Assembly: GCA_937925775.1 (NCBI GenBank)
Contig: CALAMM010000072.1
Span: 1-7,747 of the forward strand
Source of the DNA: an uncultured Fimbriimonadales bacterium
GTDB taxonomy: Bacteria; Armatimonadota; Fimbriimonadia; Fimbriimonadales; GBS-DC
Direction: 5' to 3'
DNA length: 7,747 bases
Shown here: piece after piece, positions 6,598-7,747 of the stretch
Position numbering within the stretch: the stretch's first letter is position 1
Layout of the letters: each line of letters opens with the position of its first letter
Made by a program: the position numbers and the translations under genes
The notes under the pieces: generated by a model
The model's input: the letters and a program-made list of their open reading frames with translations, nothing else
What the model was told of the DNA's origin: nothing
The model's database searches: none

Positions 6598-7437
6598 CTA
6601 TGCGGGGCTGGACTCCTGCGCCGCGCGTATCTGCTGGACGCTGCGAACGACGAGCACGCTCACGATTCCTGCGCCTGCCAGCCAGAGGAAGGTCGCTATC
6701 GGGCGCTGCACCCAGAACGCCAGCGCCGCCATCGTGCCACCCTGAATCAGCCAGATGGTCAGTGGCACAAGCGACGATGACGGCTGCCACTGCGGGACGA
6801 GTTTCAGATAGACCCAGCTCAGCAGCAGTCCCGTCGCGAGCCAGCCCAGCCAGTTCTGCAGCGGCATCCCGTAAAACGCGCCGTCCACATCCCAGAACCA
6901 GTAGACGAACGCCGCCGCGCCCGGGTTGACCCGCGAGTTGGAGACCGCCGCGTCCATCGCCACATCCCACAAAGTTAGAAGCGCCGCCGCGACGAAGGGG
7001 ATTGCCCTGCGCGGCACGCCCAGCAGAAAACTCAGATGCAAAGCAGGGTAGAGCATCATAAACCACGAGGGCGGAATCACATAGGGCACATGCCCCAGAA
7101 ACTTCGGACCGAGCCGCTCGGTGTATTCATACTTGCCAAACGGAAAGCCTGTGGTCACTCCGATCAGCTCCACCCCGCCTGCCAAAAAGGTACATATCCC
7201 CAGCAACCACAGCGTCGCACGCCAACCTTGCGTGGATGCCATGTGAAACAGCGACGCGCCAATCCCAAACAGCACGCAAGCAAGCCCCAGCTGCGTCGAG
7301 AGGCGATTATAGTCCAGCGTCGGCAGGTTCGGCACGCCGCGAAACAACAGCCCGCTGCCAACAACCGTTGCCAAGGCGACCAACAAGTTAAGCCACACGA
7401 AGCCGTGTGCTATACGCTTGAGTAGAGTCGATTTCAT
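6598..7437 (-). CDS. Carotenoid biosynthesis membrane protein, CruF-like (DUF422 family)
   Basis: This integral membrane protein of 279 residues has about eight hydrophobic segments (roughly 12-33, 48-66, 75-94, 118-140, 143-163, 195-213, 222-242, 247-266). Family hallmarks are E90 in the third segment, GFPFGKYEYTERLGP (97-111) followed by VPYVIPPSWFMMLYPA (117-132), the paired aspartates in LWDVAMDAA (156-164), and WFWDVDGAFYGMPLQNWLGW (180-199). Characterised relatives (CruF; bisanhydrobacterioruberin hydratase) add water to the psi-end of acyclic or monocyclic carotenoids at C-1'. The same reaction is likely here but unproven. No other carotenoid gene is in the window. The start is uncertain: the ATG at 7437 has no good ribosome binding site, nor does the in-frame ATG at 7461, which would add eight residues. 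It is the first gene of the leftward cluster, 30 nt before the S9 peptidase. Confidence 0.88.
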   Translation of the reverse strand: MKSTLLKRIAHGFVWLNLLVALATVVGSGLLFRGVPNLPTLDYNRLSTQLGLACVLFGIGASLFHMASTQGWRATLWLLGICTFLAGGVELIGVTTGFPFGKYEYTERLGPKFLGHVPYVIPPSWFMMLYPALHLSFLLGVPRRAIPFVAAALLTLWDVAMDAAVSNSRVNPGAAAFVYWFWDVDGAFYGMPLQNWLGWLATGLLLSWVYLKLVPQWQPSSSLVPLTIWLIQGGTMAALAFWVQRPIATFLWLAGAGIVSVLVVRSVQQIRAAQESSPA

Positions 7438-7441
7438 ACCG

Positions 7442-7461
7442 ATGCAGAGTCTACCCTGCAT
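7442..7461. promoter_or_regulatory. 6-bp dyad just upstream of the carotenoid gene start
   Basis: ATGCAG (7442-7447) and CTGCAT (7456-7461) are perfect inverted repeats with an 8-nt spacer. The dyad ends 4 nt before the chosen ATG and contains the alternative ATG (7461). It could be an operator or a hairpin that limits translation, or chance. Confidence 0.35.
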
Positions 7462-7555
7462 TAGGAGTCAGCCCTGTCGGAGGGTGTTTGGAAATTACCC
7501 CCCCTCCGCAGAGGGAGTGGGAAACATGCGCTTGCGCTCGGTTGGTGTAGTCATT

Positions 7556-7574
7556 CGTCGGCGGGACGCCGACG
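7556..7574 (+). repeat. REP-like hairpin, copy 1 (variant A)
   Basis: CGTCGGCG (7556-7563), loop GGA, CGCCGACG (7567-7574): a perfect 8-bp stem. Its flanks (GTAC on the right) have diverged from the CTACAC of copy 2. Confidence 0.85.
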
Positions 7575-7584
7575 GTACGCTTGT

Positions 7585-7614
7585 GTGTCGTCGGCGGGGA
7601 CGCCGACGCTACAC
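7585..7614 (+). repeat. REP-like hairpin, copy 2 (variant A)
   Basis: GTGT, then the stem CGTCGGCG (7589-7596), loop GGGA, CGCCGACG (7601-7608), then CTACAC. The outer GTGT and ACAC can extend pairing past a CT bulge. It has the same orientation as copy 1 and is inverted relative to copies 3 and 4. Confidence 0.88.
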
Positions 7615-7621
7615 TGGGGTT

Positions 7622-7650
7622 TCGTAGCGTCAGCGTCTCGCTGACGACAC
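7622..7650 (-). repeat. REP-like hairpin, copy 3 (variant B, opposite orientation)
   Basis: The stem is CGTCAGCG (7628-7635), loop TCT, CGCTGACG (7639-7646), preceded by TCGTAG and followed by ACAC. Its reverse complement aligns with copy 2 along nearly its whole length. Positions 7622-7647 are identical to 7674-7699 of copy 4. Confidence 0.88.
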
Positions 7651-7670
7651 AGAACGCCGATGCGGCGAGG

Positions 7671-7701
7671 GTGTCGTAGCGTCAGCGTCTCGCTGACGAA
7701 A
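7671..7701 (-). repeat. REP-like hairpin, copy 4 (variant B, opposite orientation)
   Basis: GTGTCGTAG, then the stem CGTCAGCG (7680-7687), loop TCT, CGCTGACG (7691-7698). It starts a second turn of a tandem period of about 52 bp shared with copy 3. Confidence 0.88.
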
Positions 7702-7704
7702 ATA

Positions 7705-7725
7705 ACGCCGACGCTGCGCAGGCGT
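7705..7725. repeat. Possible degenerate repeat element following copy 4
   Basis: ACGCC (7705-7709) and GGCGT (7721-7725) form a weak stem. A related short hairpin, CGCC/GGCG (7655-7667), sits at nearly the same offset after copy 3. The linker therefore belongs to the ~52-bp tandem unit and has diverged more than the main stem. Confidence 0.4.
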
Positions 7726-7747
7726 GTTGTCATGGGCAGGGACACTC

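Larger units (their letters stand above)
7438..7747. other. Non-coding region upstream of the carotenoid gene, carrying hairpin repeats
   Basis: About 310 bases up to the window edge hold no credible gene. Open frames here are short and encode R/D-rich or V/T-rich strings that come directly from the repeats. The stretch 7438-7550 should contain the promoter of the leftward cluster, but I see no good -35/-10 pair. It includes a C-run followed by a short CCCTC/GAGGG hairpin (7502-7515). From 7556 to the edge, REP-like hairpins dominate. Confidence 0.7.

Noticed and set aside
5908..6780. 290-codon open frame on the plus strand
   Set aside because: It is antisense to the start of the S9 peptidase and the end of the carotenoid gene, both of which carry clear family motifs. 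It is a shadow frame of GC-rich coding sequence.
7556..7701. CRISPR array
   Set aside because: The copies occur in both orientations, spacing is irregular (about 15-52 bp), and linkers after copies 3 and 4 are related to each other rather than unique spacers.
7418..7745. Small open frames on both strands over the repeat region
   Set aside because: Their translations are strings such as RRRDADG that arise from the hairpin repeats, and they lack ribosome binding sites and any family resemblance.

Overview
The window reads as ordinary, fairly GC-rich bacterial chromosome with dense gene packing and clear Shine-Dalgarno sites. A predicted lipoprotein, Sec signal peptides, a CruF-type carotenoid protein, a ceramidase-like secreted hydrolase and GC-rich hairpin repeats between genes fit a free-living, possibly thermophilic, pigmented bacterium. 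Armatimonadota is my guess. It rests on general resemblance only, and no rRNA or marker gene is present to test it.

Layout. At the left edge (1-95, minus) is the 5' end of a gene for an exported protein that leaves the window. It has a strong ribosome binding site and a clear signal peptide. A divergent control region (about 99-246) with two perfect dyads separates it from a rightward pair: an MBL-fold metallohydrolase (247-1155) and a UgpC/MsmX/MalK-type ABC transporter ATPase (1152-2309), joined by a 4-nt ATGA overlap. The ATPase stop codon directly abuts the stop codon of a leftward cluster, so the two operons converge with no intergenic base.

The leftward cluster, in transcription order, is a carotenoid biosynthesis membrane protein (7437-6598), a cytoplasmic S9C prolyl-oligopeptidase-family peptidase (6567-4567), a small lipoprotein (4492-3971) and a secreted neutral-ceramidase-like protein with a C-terminal SCP2-like domain (3905-2310). 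Gaps are 30, 74 and 65 nt, so co-transcription is plausible. The products do not make an obvious single pathway. Three of the four act in or outside the membrane, so a cell-envelope theme is the most that can be said.

The right edge (7438-7747) is non-coding. It holds at least four copies of a REP-like hairpin in two orientations, including a near-perfect inverted pair. The two sequence variants differ by a compensatory G:C to A:T change in the stem. I see no CRISPR, insertion sequence, tRNA, rRNA or defence system. The best leads are the repeat family, the ceramidase-SCP2 fusion, the ATPase insertion and the divergent control region with the truncated exported gene.
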